A stretch of DNA of 20,000 nt, from the NCBI GenBank assembly GCA_018398765.1, contig JAHBMJ010000587.1, positions 66,205 through 86,204 on the forward strand, given 5' to 3'. Under the pieces are notes generated by a model. It searched no databases. It was not told where the DNA came from and saw nothing but the letters and a program-made list of their open reading frames with translations. The stretch is from Chromera velia (lineage: Eukaryota > Sar > Chromeraceae). The position numbers were made by a program, and so were the translations under genes. This document shows, in pieces, positions 10,306 through 20,000 of this stretch (the first letter of the stretch is position 1; every line of letters starts with the position of its first letter).

Positions 10306-10519
10306 GAATGAATGAGCTGTATAGGAGTGGGAGCGTTCCCTCCCTTCATTCCTTCAGAAAACACCCGTGAGGTCAGCAGAATTCCTCTGTCCATTCTGAA
10401 AGGAACGAACTGCTGCACGACCACTTCGCTCGTGACACTCTGACTGTCCAATTTCAATCCACCAGAGAATTGTGGTGTGACCAAACCCGTTGTCGAGTGA
10501 ATCCGCCCTCCCCTGAAAC

Positions 10520-13101
10520 ATGTCAGACGGTGGAGCAGCAGAGGGCACTGCTCCTGCATCCCCAGAGCCTGTGGACCCCAACAGGGCCCCGGCAAACAGG
10601 CCTTCCCTCGTGAAGAAATGGGCTGTCGAGGCTGGGCCCCCTCCGCTTCCAAAGAGAAGACCTGGTGAGTGGTATAGACCTGCACGCATGACTGCGCGGC
10701 TCTGATTACTTCCCTCCAGTATCGCTCTAACTTTGTATCTAACTGTATCTCCCGACCTCTATTCCATGCCAATATATATATATATATATATATCTGTCTG
10801 TGCATGTAAAAATGAATGTGCGCCCCTATTTTTGTATACATGCATTTATCATTCCATCACATCTCTGGGTTGCTGTATCGCAGGGCCCTCATTCCATTTC
10901 AACAAAGATGCCAGGGAAAAGAGATTCTCTCTGGTGGCCCCTGAGGGAGTCAGAGAGCTTTTGCCCTACGAGCCTGCCCGCATGGCACAGCGGGCCTTGA
11001 GGGAGGTTTCTCACTTCCTGGAAAAACACGAAGTCAGTTAGACTGGAGGCAAGAGATATGGTAGAGCAGCAATGCGTGCGGCAGTTTGTGGGGTTGAACC
11101 TGCGCTTGCAACTCATCGAATGTCTGACTCTTTGTCTGTCCTGGGGCTGACTGTCTAGCTTTCTGTCAGTCCAACTGAGCCGAGAAAGAAAAGAGGCAGA
11201 CAGACGCATTAAAAATGGGTGCCTTTACAGATGTGCACACACAAACATATGGGCATTCCAAGGCATTCCAAAGTTTTCTTTGCTCTGATGCCCCCCCTCT
11301 GGCTGTCGGACGGGCGCCTAATTTTTTCTTTGTCTAGCTGTTTGACTGTCTGTCTGTCTGTCTGTATGTATGTATGTATGTGCATCTGCCGCATCTGCCT
11401 GTCTTCATGTTTGTCTGTCAAAAGTTCTTCCCGTTCTTCTATTTTCAAGCAATCTTGTCTGATTGCTTCTTTACCAGCTGGTTTTGTTCACTTGATCGAA
11501 AGCTGTAACATGTGTGCCGAAGGTAGAGCGTCCTCGTCTAACCGCGAGGAGATCTGACCGAGCTAAATGCTTTTTGGCTGGCTCAGTTTTTCATTACGCA
11601 GCGGGGTGAAAAGCCGATAAGCCTCGAAACACCCGCATGTTGCAAAGAACAATCGTCTCAAAAGGCGAGTCCACTTTAATTGTCCGACTTGATTGCAGGA
11701 CTCTCCCGAGAGTGCTCAGGAGATGACTGGGGAGAACGACGCGATCAAGGACCACTTGAAGAGACTCTCTTCTGCTCTGGACGGCCTTCTAGACTTCCAG
11801 GTGGCCTCTCAACAAGCCAGACACTCACACGTTGTACACACAGGTCAGACAAGAAACGACTAATTTGATGTTTTGAGTAGAGAAGAAGTAATTGCTCTGG
11901 ATGACACTCTCGTTCTGAAACCACTTGCAGGGTGCATCTCTACGATTCAGACATGAGAACAGCGTAAGGGTGGCTTCTTGTCCCTTCATTTTGTCAATTG
12001 CTGATGAGATTAAAGAAGTGTGTCCGACGGAAAAAGGCGTCGTTCGCAATCGTTGATTTGCGATCTTGCATGGTGTGTGTGGGTCTGCAGGCAGCAGAAG
12101 AGACGGAGAGGGGCGCGGCAGGAGGAGGCACTCAACTGGAGCAGTCCGGAAGGTGGGCGGGCATTATACCACAAACGCCTCTGTGCGTGTGCGTGAGTGC
12201 ATGAGTGCATGAGTGCATGAGTGCGTGGGTGTTTGAGTGTGTNCCTGTCTTCATGTTTGTCTGTCAAAAGTTCTTCCCGTTCTTCTATTTTCAAGCAATC
12301 TTGTCTGATTGCTTCTTTACCAGCTGGTTTTGTTCACTTGATCGAAAGCTGTAACATGTGTGCCGAAGGTAGAGCGTCCTCGTCTAACCGCGAGGAGATC
12401 TGACCGAGCTAAATGCTTTTTGGCTGGCTCAGTTTTTCATTACGCAGCGGGGTGAAAAGCCGATAAGCCTCGAAACACCCGCATGTTGCAAAGAACAATC
12501 GTCTCAAAAGGCGAGTCCACTTTAATTGTCCGACTTGATTGCAGGACTCTCCCGAGAGTGCTCAGGAGATGACTGGGGAGAACGACGCGATCAAGGACCA
12601 CTTGAAGAGACTCTCTTCTGCTCTGGACGGCCTTCTAGACTTCCAGGTGGCCTCTCAACAAGCCAGACACTCACACGTTGTACACACAGGTCAGACAAGA
12701 AACGACTAATTTGATGTTTTGAGTAGAGAAGAAGTAATTGCTCTGGATGACACTCTCGTTCTGAAACCACTTGCAGGGTGCATCTCTACGATTCAGACAT
12801 GAGAACAGCGTAAGGGTGGCTTCTTGTCCCTTCATTTTGTCAATTGCTGATGAGATTAAAGAAGTGTGTCCGACGGAAAAAGGCGTCGTTCGCAATCGTT
12901 GATTTGCGATCTTGCATGGTGTGTGTGGGTCTGCAGGCAGCAGAAGAGACGGAGAGGGGCGCGGCAGGAGGAGGCACTCAACTGGAGCAGTCCGGAAGGT
13001 GGGCGGGCATTATACCACAAACGCCTCTGTGCGTGTGCGTGAGTGCATGAGTGCATGAGTGCATGAGTGCGTGGGTGTTTGAGTGTGTGTGCGTGTGTNN
13101 N

Positions 13102-13136
<35 letters not shown>

Positions 13137-13223
13137 GCGCGTGCGTGAGTGCATGTGCGCGTGTGTGCGTGTGTGCGTGTGTGTGTGCCTGTCTGTGTAT
13201 GGCTGTCTGCCTGCGCGCACGCG

Positions 13224-13256
<33 letters not shown>

Positions 13257-15497
13257 CAGAGAACGTCAACAAGGGCAACAACATTCTGCTCTCGTTGGTC
13301 TCTTCTCGCAAAGGATATTCAATTGCCGTGTCTCTCTGTGTAAATCAAATGTCTTCACTCCCGTCCACCCTGTGTTTCTGCTTGCATTCGTTTCCCTTCC
13401 AGACAACGCAATTTCCCTCGACCTATTTGTATTGGCATTTCTGCCCCCCTTACTTCTCTCCTGCAGGCCTACACACGCATCCCCCCAGAGAGGGACTACA
13501 GCGACGACCTGATTCTGTGTGACCGTCTGTTGGAGAACTACAAAAAAGAGGTAGGCCAGCAAGTCAAGTCAATGAGCAGGTTGTTTAACGGTCAAGACAA
13601 AGAAAGCGTAAGGCGTTGGTGGAGCAGCCACATATATGCCCATAGGTTCGCCTGTATGCGGGGGTGGACATCGATACAAGAGGGCTCTAAAGAGAAGTAA
13701 TGGAATGCAGTTGGAGGGACGTATGGATGCGCTGCCTCTCCCCGAAGTTTCCTTTCAATCTGCACATCCTCAGAGGTCTATGACAAATTTGGGTGATTGG
13801 ACTGCACACAATCATAGTCTTTCCACTCTGCAGCGGTTCTGCCCCTCAAATTGGTGCAGAAGGAGTTAAGTAAAAAAGAGAAGGATTCATGTGATGGTAC
13901 AGAGGACCCATATATTCTGCTTATCTTTTCTCTTCCATCACGCAGCTGATATACCTCCAAAGACTGGTCAACAAGTGCTGTGAGCCTGCTGTGACCATCA
14001 CATTGGCAAAGGAGAAGCGAAAGGTCGGCAAAAAAGATCGCAGATTGATCAAGACACAGACTCGGCTACAACCGATTCGAATACTTGAAGAGTCAGGAAT
14101 CAGAAAGCCCAAGATGAAGGCAGAGCACGATCCTGCAGGGCAGAAGCTGAGTTCAATGGCAGAGCCGTGTGTAGGCACGGAGACAGAAAAGTCCTTAGAG
14201 CAAGGCCAGCACAAATGATATGAGAACAGGCGGGGCAAATACAACAGCAGAGCACTTCGCCCATTCGCTTTTTTGTGTGATCCCAAGATTGCAGGTAGAG
14301 CGTGACATCTGGAACCTGGAGCGTCAGAACAGAACGATGACTCTCGACAACAAACGGACGGGGGCGGCGTTGGACAGATGGGCAAGGGTCGGTGCATGCG
14401 TGAGGGAGGGAGTGGGTGACATAGTACGGGCATGCTCAGTGAAAGAAAAGAAGCGGATGGATGGAAAGGGTCGGATAGGTTAGACGACCAATCTCTCTTC
14501 TTGTTAGAAGCGTCGAAACTCAAATGGGGAATTGAAGATGTTGAGGAAGGAAACGGAGCGGAGAGGGTTGAAACGAAAGGTACTTAGATAGAAACAGAAG
14601 GGATGGAGGGAGAGAAATATTGGAAAAGTTAGAGAGGATGGCAGAAATTCATTTATTTCTGTGGCCTATCTGTGGAATTCTCTGCCTGTCCCTTCCTGTG
14701 CATGCAGGCCCATGCGTTTCCTTTCATACAGAATTCTTTCATACGTATGAACTTTCAGAAAGTAAACGCAAGAATTCTCTGCCTGTCCCTTCCTGTGCAT
14801 GCAGGCCCATGCGTTTCCTTTCATACAGAATTCTTTCATACGTATGAACTTTCAGAAAGTAAACGCAAGAATTCTCTGCCTGTCCCTTCCTGTGCATGCA
14901 GGCCCATGCGTTGCCTTTCATACAGAATTCTTTCATACGTATGAACTTTCAGAAAGTAAACGCAAGAATTCTCTGCCTGTCCCTTCCTGTGCATGCAGGC
15001 CCATGCGTTTCCTTTCATACAGAATTCTTTCATACGTATGAACTTTCAGAAAGTAAACGCAAGAATTCTCTGCCTGTCCCTTCCTGTGCATGCAGGCCCA
15101 TGCGTTTCCTTTCATACAGAATTCTTTCATACGTATGAACTTTCAGAAAGTAAACGCAAGAATTCTCTGCCTGTCGCTTCCTGTGCATGCAGGCCCAAAG
15201 CACCCATGCCATGCTTGCGAACGAACTTCACCAATTGCAGCTGCAGGTCTGTCAGAGCAACCCATGTAGCAAACGTTCCTTCCTTCTACCTTCCTTCAGT
15301 GTCTCGAATCATCAGACCCACTCGGTCTTTCTGTAGTCTCCAATTCTGACTGACTGTTCACTATTTGGAGGTGGTTGCTGTATCAACGTCCCTCGATGCA
15401 GTGGACGCTCGGGCTTGGGAACTTCCTGGTCTCCCTTCGCCTCCCTTTCTGGTCGTTCTGGTTCCTGAGGAAGCCTTCGACCGTGCCCTTCTTTTCT

Positions 15498-15560
<63 letters not shown>

Positions 15561-16536
15561 CTGTCTGTGTCTGTGCAGTTAACGTTGTACGAGAGGAAGA
15601 GGCAAGAATTGAGGCTGCAGTTGAAGGAGGACAAGGGGAGGTTGAAGGAATTCTCTGAGCAGGAGGCCCAGAACACCGTCAGACTGAAAAAGCTCCGTCT
15701 GATCTTGGAGGAGAGGGGTCTGGACCCTGACCAGGAGATCGCGCAGTTCCGCACAGAGCCCAGAGACTCCTACGCACACGGGAATGGGTTTGGGAGTGTG
15801 GCTTGGCAGATCAAAGGCACGGGGGCCGGTCCGGTGGCTGAGGACGGGTCTTGTAGCAGGTCCAGAAGCAGATCCCAGAACGTGTCCGGGAGGTGTCAGC
15901 CTGGGGAGGGAGCGGTCTCCGATGGGGAGGCTGAGACGAAAGGAAGAGACAAAAGGAACAGAAACACGCAACTTAAAGTTGCATTGCAACGACATATTGC
16001 TGTGGTCAGTTTTAGGTTGGACACTTTGATTCGAGGGACAGGAAAACTGGAAATGCAGAAGAGATGAAGATATTGGTGTCAATGCGACAGAGAGGACTGC
16101 AGAAAACCCACTCTTCTGTCTCCACTATGCTGCACTTTCCTTCACTGTCCCCGTCTGCGTTCTTGCAAGAGTGCTTGGATCGCTCATTCAAGATAGTGTT
16201 CAAAGCCCTGAAACCTCTTTCTGTCCCCTCACAGGAATCTTTCTGCCTTACCTCTTTGATTCATAAACGGACCATCTCTCGTTGCCTCACACAATTCGTG
16301 CATTGATTCAAGTCTCTTCTGGGTCAGGGCCGAAGGACGTTCTGTCCTCTTTTGCTTCCTCTTTGTGTGATTTGCTCCCCTTTTGTTTGTGTTTGCAGCT
16401 CCAAAACACTCTGGCCAGAGTAAAGAAGAAGGCACAGGACGGAGAGAGGGAACATCAGGTCTCTGTCGATTGCCTTAACTCACAGGTGGGCATGACTGTT
16501 GCCCGCCTATCTACATCAGTGTTGTTCCGTTCACTT

Positions 16537-16580
<44 letters not shown>

Positions 16581-18970
16581 GCCGTCCATTGATTTTGTCT
16601 GTAGGAGGGCGGTGCAAGTACTCAGCACCAAGTGAGGTACTCTTCTCTTCTCTTCTCTGTCTTCCGTCCAGCCTCTTTCGATACTCCTTTGGCCTGCGTC
16701 GTTGTGCCTTGTTTGATGAGCCCTCTCCCTCCCAGAAGTTTTCTTGAACAAGCAAAGCTGGTCCGGTGTAATGACTGTTGCTCCTCTTCTTTGTCCACGC
16801 TGATTTCCGCATGCAGCTCGACACTCTACGCAAGCAAGTCCGAAGAGCAGAGAAGTCCAGTGACGCCTCTCTTGGTGCGTGTGCGACTGTCTTCGAGTCC
16901 CTTCCTACAGCCATAAAGACCAAACTCGCAGTACACTACCTGCCAGACTCCCCCAACGCCTCCGAGTTCAGGAAAAAGAGACTTGGTTCTCTCCTCGTGG
17001 AGCGCCAGGCAGCCGTGTGCAGTACACACACTCACGGACCTGCCCATGTCACACTGAAGCCCTCCCCCTCCAGAACCGCACGCCTCTATCATCTAGAGCA
17101 GGGAACCAAGGGTTTCGCTGACCCTCCCCCTCAGCGTATGCCCAATGACGCCCCCCATGCCACCTCCTCCCACTCTCCAGACGCCAGGAGGAAGGAGGAG
17201 ACGGGGGACGATTTCAGAGAGGAGCAACCCGTCAACAAAGCCAGTCCCAACCCTTCCACCATTTCCCGTCCTGCCGGTCTGGCAGCCAAGCAAAGAGCCC
17301 AGCAGAAGGCAAAAAGCCAAAAGGGCAAGGAGAAGAAGCCCGACCAAAGCATGAGCATGGCGTCAGAGCTCCGGAGTGTCCTGGTTGACCACATGAAGAG
17401 CATACAGTCCCCTGCTGACACCCAGTCCGGGTCCACGAGTCCTCTTCCCAGTCTGCCTGGAGGGGGCGGGCAGCAGGAGCAGACTAGGAAAGACAAAGAG
17501 GCAGAAAGGGCACGAGAGGAGGAGGAGGAGCAGATAAGAAGGCAAAAAGAAGAGGAAGAAATGGACATGTTGGAAGAGGAGGAGGAGGAAAAGGAAGACA
17601 TCCTAGATGAAAAACAGAGAGAAGGAGAGGAGGAGCAGCAAGGAGAGGAAGAAGCAGCAGACGCTGCAGGTGCGGTCAGTGACCCTCGTCAGACTTACGG
17701 TCAGTCAGAGTGGGAGGCTCTCGATGATGGGGAGGATTTGGAGGAAGAGGAAGAGCAGGAGAACGAAGAGACAATCAAGGAGAAGCACAGACCCAGAGCT
17801 TCCATCTCACCCCCCTCCTCTGAAGCTGCATCCTCCATTCAAGTAAGAGATCATACAGGAAATGACCGAATAGACACAGCACCAGAAGGAGCGGAAGAAA
17901 GAGGAAACGCTGCCGATCCCTCTGCGTCCTCCTCCAATTACCCTGTCAAGCAGGGCAGTTCCGGTGTCTTGGGGGGCAGTGTGCAGGGCTCCCAGACAGG
18001 TCAGGTCCCTGTCAGGCAATTGAAGGTGGGGGGTTCAGGGTCATCGAATAGCATCGCAAGCATCCTGGCAAAAGTAAGGGAGCAGCAGGAGGCAGAGGGA
18101 GAGGAAGGAGGTGCAAAGGAAGACGACATGACCTCTGGGTGGAAACCTGTAGATCACGGCTTCTCTCCCTCCGGTGCTCTAGGCAGAGATGCCACTGCAA
18201 GACGGCTGTCTGAAGAGAAGGCAGAGAAAGACATTCCCCAACCCGATCTTCTCCAGGAGACTGACAATGAAGCGCACGCCAATTCTCTCTCTGCATTGCG
18301 AAAAGAACAGACAGAAGCAGAGAAGGGGCCCCGGCATCAATCAGAGAGTCCCCTCAACCCCGGCATGGGCTCTCTGGGCTCTGCCGGTGTGAGGGGGGGA
18401 GGGGGGGTGTCTGCAGATTACGTCCCGTCGTTTGCCCCCGAGATCTCTTCCCAGCCTGAAGGACGAATGAAGAGGGCGCAACCTTCCACTGCAGCCAAAC
18501 TGCTGCTCGAGAGCGGGGGGGGGCACGAAAGGGATGTGACGCCCCCTGCTGCAGGTGCCGGTGCAGACACGCACCCTGCCGGAGCCAGGCAGGCCGCTGC
18601 ATCTTCCCCCTTCAGCAATTCCCCGGGAGGTCCGGGATCCCCCGTTGGAGGCGCTGTTGGGGCGGGAGGGGATGGTGGAGGAGGGGGCGGGGGAGGGCGT
18701 CGGGGGCGTCGGGCTGATGCTGGGGGACTTGATGGTCCGAAGGAGGAGGAGGACGCTCTGTTGGACGCAGCGCTGGGCAGAAATCAGGTGGAGGCGTCTC
18801 CCTCCTCTGGTGTGCCTGCATGGTTGCAGGAGGGGGGACTGGGAGGGGCTGTGGGGGGCGTGGGAGACACGGCAGCAGGAGGAGAGCAGCCTCGGAAGGG
18901 GAGACGGCCGCGGGAAGGAGACGGGGGGGCAGGGAATGACGGCCTTGGGGGGTTCCTGGATGCTTTCTGA
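10520..18970 (+). CDS. Large coiled-coil protein, about 11 exons, unknown function
   Basis: I do not recognise this protein. Proposed exons: 10520-10664, 10884-11032, 11699-11843, 12091-12152, 13467-13550, 13946-14023, 14295-14399, 15193-15246, 15579-16004, 16399-16485 and 16817-18970; about 1162 aa. Exons 1-2 encode a Pro-rich start and a segment PSFHFNKDAREKRF to FLEKHE. Exons 5-10 encode coiled coil (LCDRLLENYKKE, LIYLQRLVNK, VERDIWNLERQN, LHQLQLQLTLYERKRQEL, LDTLRKQVRR after the last junction). The last exon (717 aa) is disordered: a Lys-rich part, a long Glu-rich stretch, Ser/Pro-rich parts and a Gly-rich end GGFLDAF. From exon 5 on every junction is phase 0. The least certain edges are exon 4, the ends of exons 6, 7 and 9, and the choice between 16458 and 16485 for exon 10. 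Exons 3 and 4 are repeated at 12545-12689 and 12937-12998 in an 845-bp duplication. The divergent DZIP1-like neighbour makes a centriolar or ciliary role conceivable, not shown. Confidence 0.7.
11336..11392. repeat. CTGT/ATGT tetranucleotide repeat in intron 2
   Basis: CTGT units turn into ATGT units directly before the left edge of the 845-bp duplication. Such tracts are common places for assembly breaks, which matters for judging the duplication next to it. Confidence 0.8.
11398..12242. repeat. 845-bp exact duplication, first copy
   Basis: This segment recurs at 12244-13088 with an offset of 846 bases and no difference that I can see in the stretches compared; the translated frames of both copies are identical. 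It contains the end of intron 2, exon 3, intron 3 and exon 4. It ends in a GAGTGCAT/GT-type repeat and stops at a single N (12243). Confidence 0.95.
12243..12243. other. Assembly gap (one N)
   Basis: A single N separates the two copies of the 845-bp segment. Both copies reach right up to it, as expected if two overlapping contig ends were placed side by side without merging. Confidence 0.9.
12244..13088. repeat. 845-bp exact duplication, second copy
   Basis: Second copy of 11398-12242. It repeats exon 3 (12545-12689) and exon 4 (12937-12998), together 207 nt, so including both copies would insert 69 residues without breaking the frame. On its right side the sequence continues from the shared GT repeat into a longer GT tract with another gap. 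Confidence 0.95.
13081..13256. repeat. Compound GT/GC-rich and GA microsatellite with gap
   Basis: A GT repeat with GTGC variants runs from 13081 to about 13200, broken by three N at 13099-13101, and a pure GA repeat follows at about 13226-13254. All of it lies in intron 4. The repeat frames give Cys/Val or Arg/Glu strings that are not genes. The true repeat length is unknown because of the gap. Confidence 0.9.
14675..15196 (+). repeat. 97-bp tandem array carrying a splice acceptor in each unit
   Basis: Five complete 97-bp units start at 14675, 14772, 14869, 14966 and 15063; a partial sixth runs from 15160 to 15196. Units are almost identical: I see one change in unit 3 (GCGTTGCC for GCGTTTCC) and one in the partial unit (GTCGCT for GTCCCT). 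Each holds CTTCCTGTGCATGCAG, the acceptor used by exon 8 in the partial unit, a 14-bp palindrome TTCATACGTATGAA, and two GAATTC sites. The array lies in intron 7 and its last copy ends at the exon 8 border. Confidence 0.95.
15503..15578 (+). repeat. (CT)n(GT)n tract before exon 9
   Basis: A CT repeat of about 15 units (15503-15532) is followed by a GT repeat of about 14 units (15533-15560), then CTGTCTGTGTCTGTGCAG and exon 9. The tract takes the place of the polypyrimidine tract. A shorter CT/GT pair lies in intron 10 at about 16536-16580, away from the acceptor. Confidence 0.85.
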
Positions 18971-19600
18971 GCTGCCTCCTTCAAGTTCCTTGGTATGGCC
19001 GTGCACTACAGATTGAGGCCGGAGCTTTTCATGACTTTTTAAAAACTTGTTGTGTCTATAAAGTGACTGTGGAGAACAATCTTGAAACCTCTGTTACCAA
19101 CTTATTCTACAGGCTGAAAACAAAAAAACTTCGGCATAAATTCATATGTAAGAGAGTTCAACTAGATTTAAAAAAATAATTTGGGAGATGGTTAATATAA
19201 GTTAATCTTATGAAAAAAAAATTGTGGTGGTGGTATACAAAACTGTTTAAACTTGACGAACAAAAAAATAAATAAAACTAAAATGTACTCTCATGTAGTT
19301 GACATTAATGTTCATTTATTTACTCAGCACTGTTTTCGAGGTTTCATTTTTGAAAGAGGGTCAAAGTTTGAAACCGTCAAACAGGAGTTTATGTTTCTTT
19401 GCATGATTAGACTAGTTCAGACGCCTCATGCTATCTCATGCATATCTTTGTTAAACACGAATTTGTATGCCCCCCCACTTCAAAATACTTCAAAGCTCAT
19501 TAAATTAAGTCTAATTAACATTAATGAATTATAATGAATAGTTTTTTTCACTGAGTGAAGTGCCTTACCGATCGATCAACTGTCAGAGCTATAGTAAGCT
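18971..19600. other. AT-rich 3' flank of the coiled-coil gene
   Basis: Base composition changes sharply from GC-rich coding sequence to AT-rich sequence with A and T runs soon after the stop codon. AATAAA occurs near 19267-19273 and could serve as a polyadenylation signal, but it is almost 300 bp past the stop and sits in an A-rich run. The short open frame at 19253-19534 has AT-driven composition and no supporting features. Confidence 0.5.
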
Positions 19601-19654
19601 ATAGTGCTACAGCATCCAGCGGGGCCCTATGCAGCCCGTGAGTAAAGGCCTGCG

Positions 19655-19770
19655 TGCGCGCGGAATTAACTTCATCGTGGGCCGGGCCGCGGGTCCGGCG
19701 AGCGCGGGCCGGTGGCGGGCGGCAACCGGCCCGCCGGCCCGCCGCCCGCGCGCGCCCGGCATCAGACCAG
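19655..19770. repeat. Very GC-rich hairpin island
   Basis: About 115 bp of almost only G and C, flanked by ordinary or AT-rich DNA. It contains a perfect 10-bp inverted repeat, GCGGGCCGGT at 19704-19713 and its complement at 19725-19734, around an 11-base loop, with many further GGCC and CCGG words. The open frames through it on the minus strand give Arg/Ala/Pro-rich strings that I do not accept as coding. The rest of the window to 20000 shows no supported gene. Confidence 0.7.
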
Positions 19771-20000
19771 ATCGTCTTTGACAACAGGAATTTGCTGTGA
19801 ATCCAGTCTGCAGGGTTATATATACCCACTCATGCACGAGTAGAGCGTCTTTGCGTTGTGGTGACTCATCTGTCAACCGCTTTGTCTCGTGTCGTCTTCT
19901 TGGAGTGCGCATCTCTTGCACAAATAATCCGGTTGAAACACTCTTGTCAATTCCGTTGCCGAATTTTGTCTCGGAGTTTCTTTCAACCCAGCCAGACATC

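Larger units (their letters stand above)
9482..10519. promoter_or_regulatory. Divergent intergenic region between the two main genes
   Basis: The region separates two start codons that face away from each other, so it should hold both promoters and both 5' UTRs. It contains a CpG-rich block (about 9780-10050), an AT-rich block (about 10055-10090), an (AT)n microsatellite and two copies of a 16-bp word. I see no canonical TATA or initiator that I would call with confidence. A 5' UTR intron for either gene is possible. Confidence 0.5.

Noticed and set aside
11515-11565. tRNA-like words (GGTAGAGCGTC followed by a CCTCG/CGAGG stem)
   Set aside because: No acceptor stem, no matching D-stem partner and no T-loop GGTTCGA box in the right place; it lies in an intron.
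12001-12034. CTGATGA followed by GAAA, suggestive of a hammerhead ribozyme core (also in the second copy at 12847)
   Set aside because: The bases between the two boxes do not form a stem II hairpin, and I found no pairing for stems I and III around them.
12978-13226. His/Thr-rich open frames over the GT repeat
   Set aside because: They are translations of the microsatellite and run through N bases.
14620-15349. Overlapping open frames with repeated Ser/Cys/Pro segments across the 97-bp array
   Set aside because: They arise because the unit lacks stops in some frames; the unit is not a multiple of 3, so no single frame gives a true peptide repeat.
19607-19999. Minus-strand open frame of 130 codons through the GC-rich island
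   Set aside because: Composition is driven by the GC island (Arg/Ala/Pro), there is no domain-like pattern, and no splice or promoter context supports it.
1-20000. Search for CRISPR arrays, phage genes, bacterial operons or transposase genes
   Set aside because: None seen: the window is intron-containing eukaryotic DNA, the regular repeat array has no spacers, and no transposase or reverse transcriptase frame is present.

Overview
This is nuclear DNA from a protist-like eukaryote. Genes are split by GT-AG introns, there is no operon structure, microsatellites (GT, GA/CT, AT, CTGC/CTGT) are dense, and runs of N mark scaffold gaps. Long Gln-, Glu-, Pro- and Gly-rich coding stretches, introns of about 200-800 bp and a DZIP1-family ciliary protein suggest a flagellated microbial eukaryote. 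An alveolate of the chromerid type (Chromera-like) is my best guess; that is inference, and no marker gene here proves it.

Layout. Positions 1-2153: simple repeats plus a tentative minus-strand gene of three exons for a small secreted protein (about 110 aa). Positions 2154-5161: mostly non-coding, with a cluster of GC-rich palindromes and hairpins near 2530-2650, an AT-rich stretch near 3000-3260 and pyrimidine-rich DNA. Positions 5162-9481 (minus): a two-exon gene for a DZIP1-like protein of about 1244 aa, with the DZIP1 N-terminal domain, one C2H2 zinc finger, coiled coils and a long disordered tail that holds two copies of a motif I cannot assign. Positions 9482-10519: an intergenic stretch between divergent genes. 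Positions 10520-18970 (plus): a gene of about 11 exons for a coiled-coil protein of about 1160 aa that I do not recognise. Positions 18971-20000: an AT-rich 3' flank followed by a very GC-rich hairpin island.

The two well-supported genes are head to head, with start codons 1038 bp apart, and both encode coiled-coil proteins. DZIP1 proteins act at the basal body and ciliary base, so a shared regulatory region and a related role for the neighbour are reasonable hypotheses only.

Two structural features stand out in the plus-strand gene. First, an exact 845-bp duplication flanks a single N; it repeats two exons in frame and is most likely an unmerged contig overlap. Second, an array of five full 97-bp units plus a partial one ends exactly at the 3' splice site of an exon, so every unit carries a copy of that splice acceptor. 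A compound (CT)n(GT)n tract sitting directly against a 3' splice site occurs in two separate genes.
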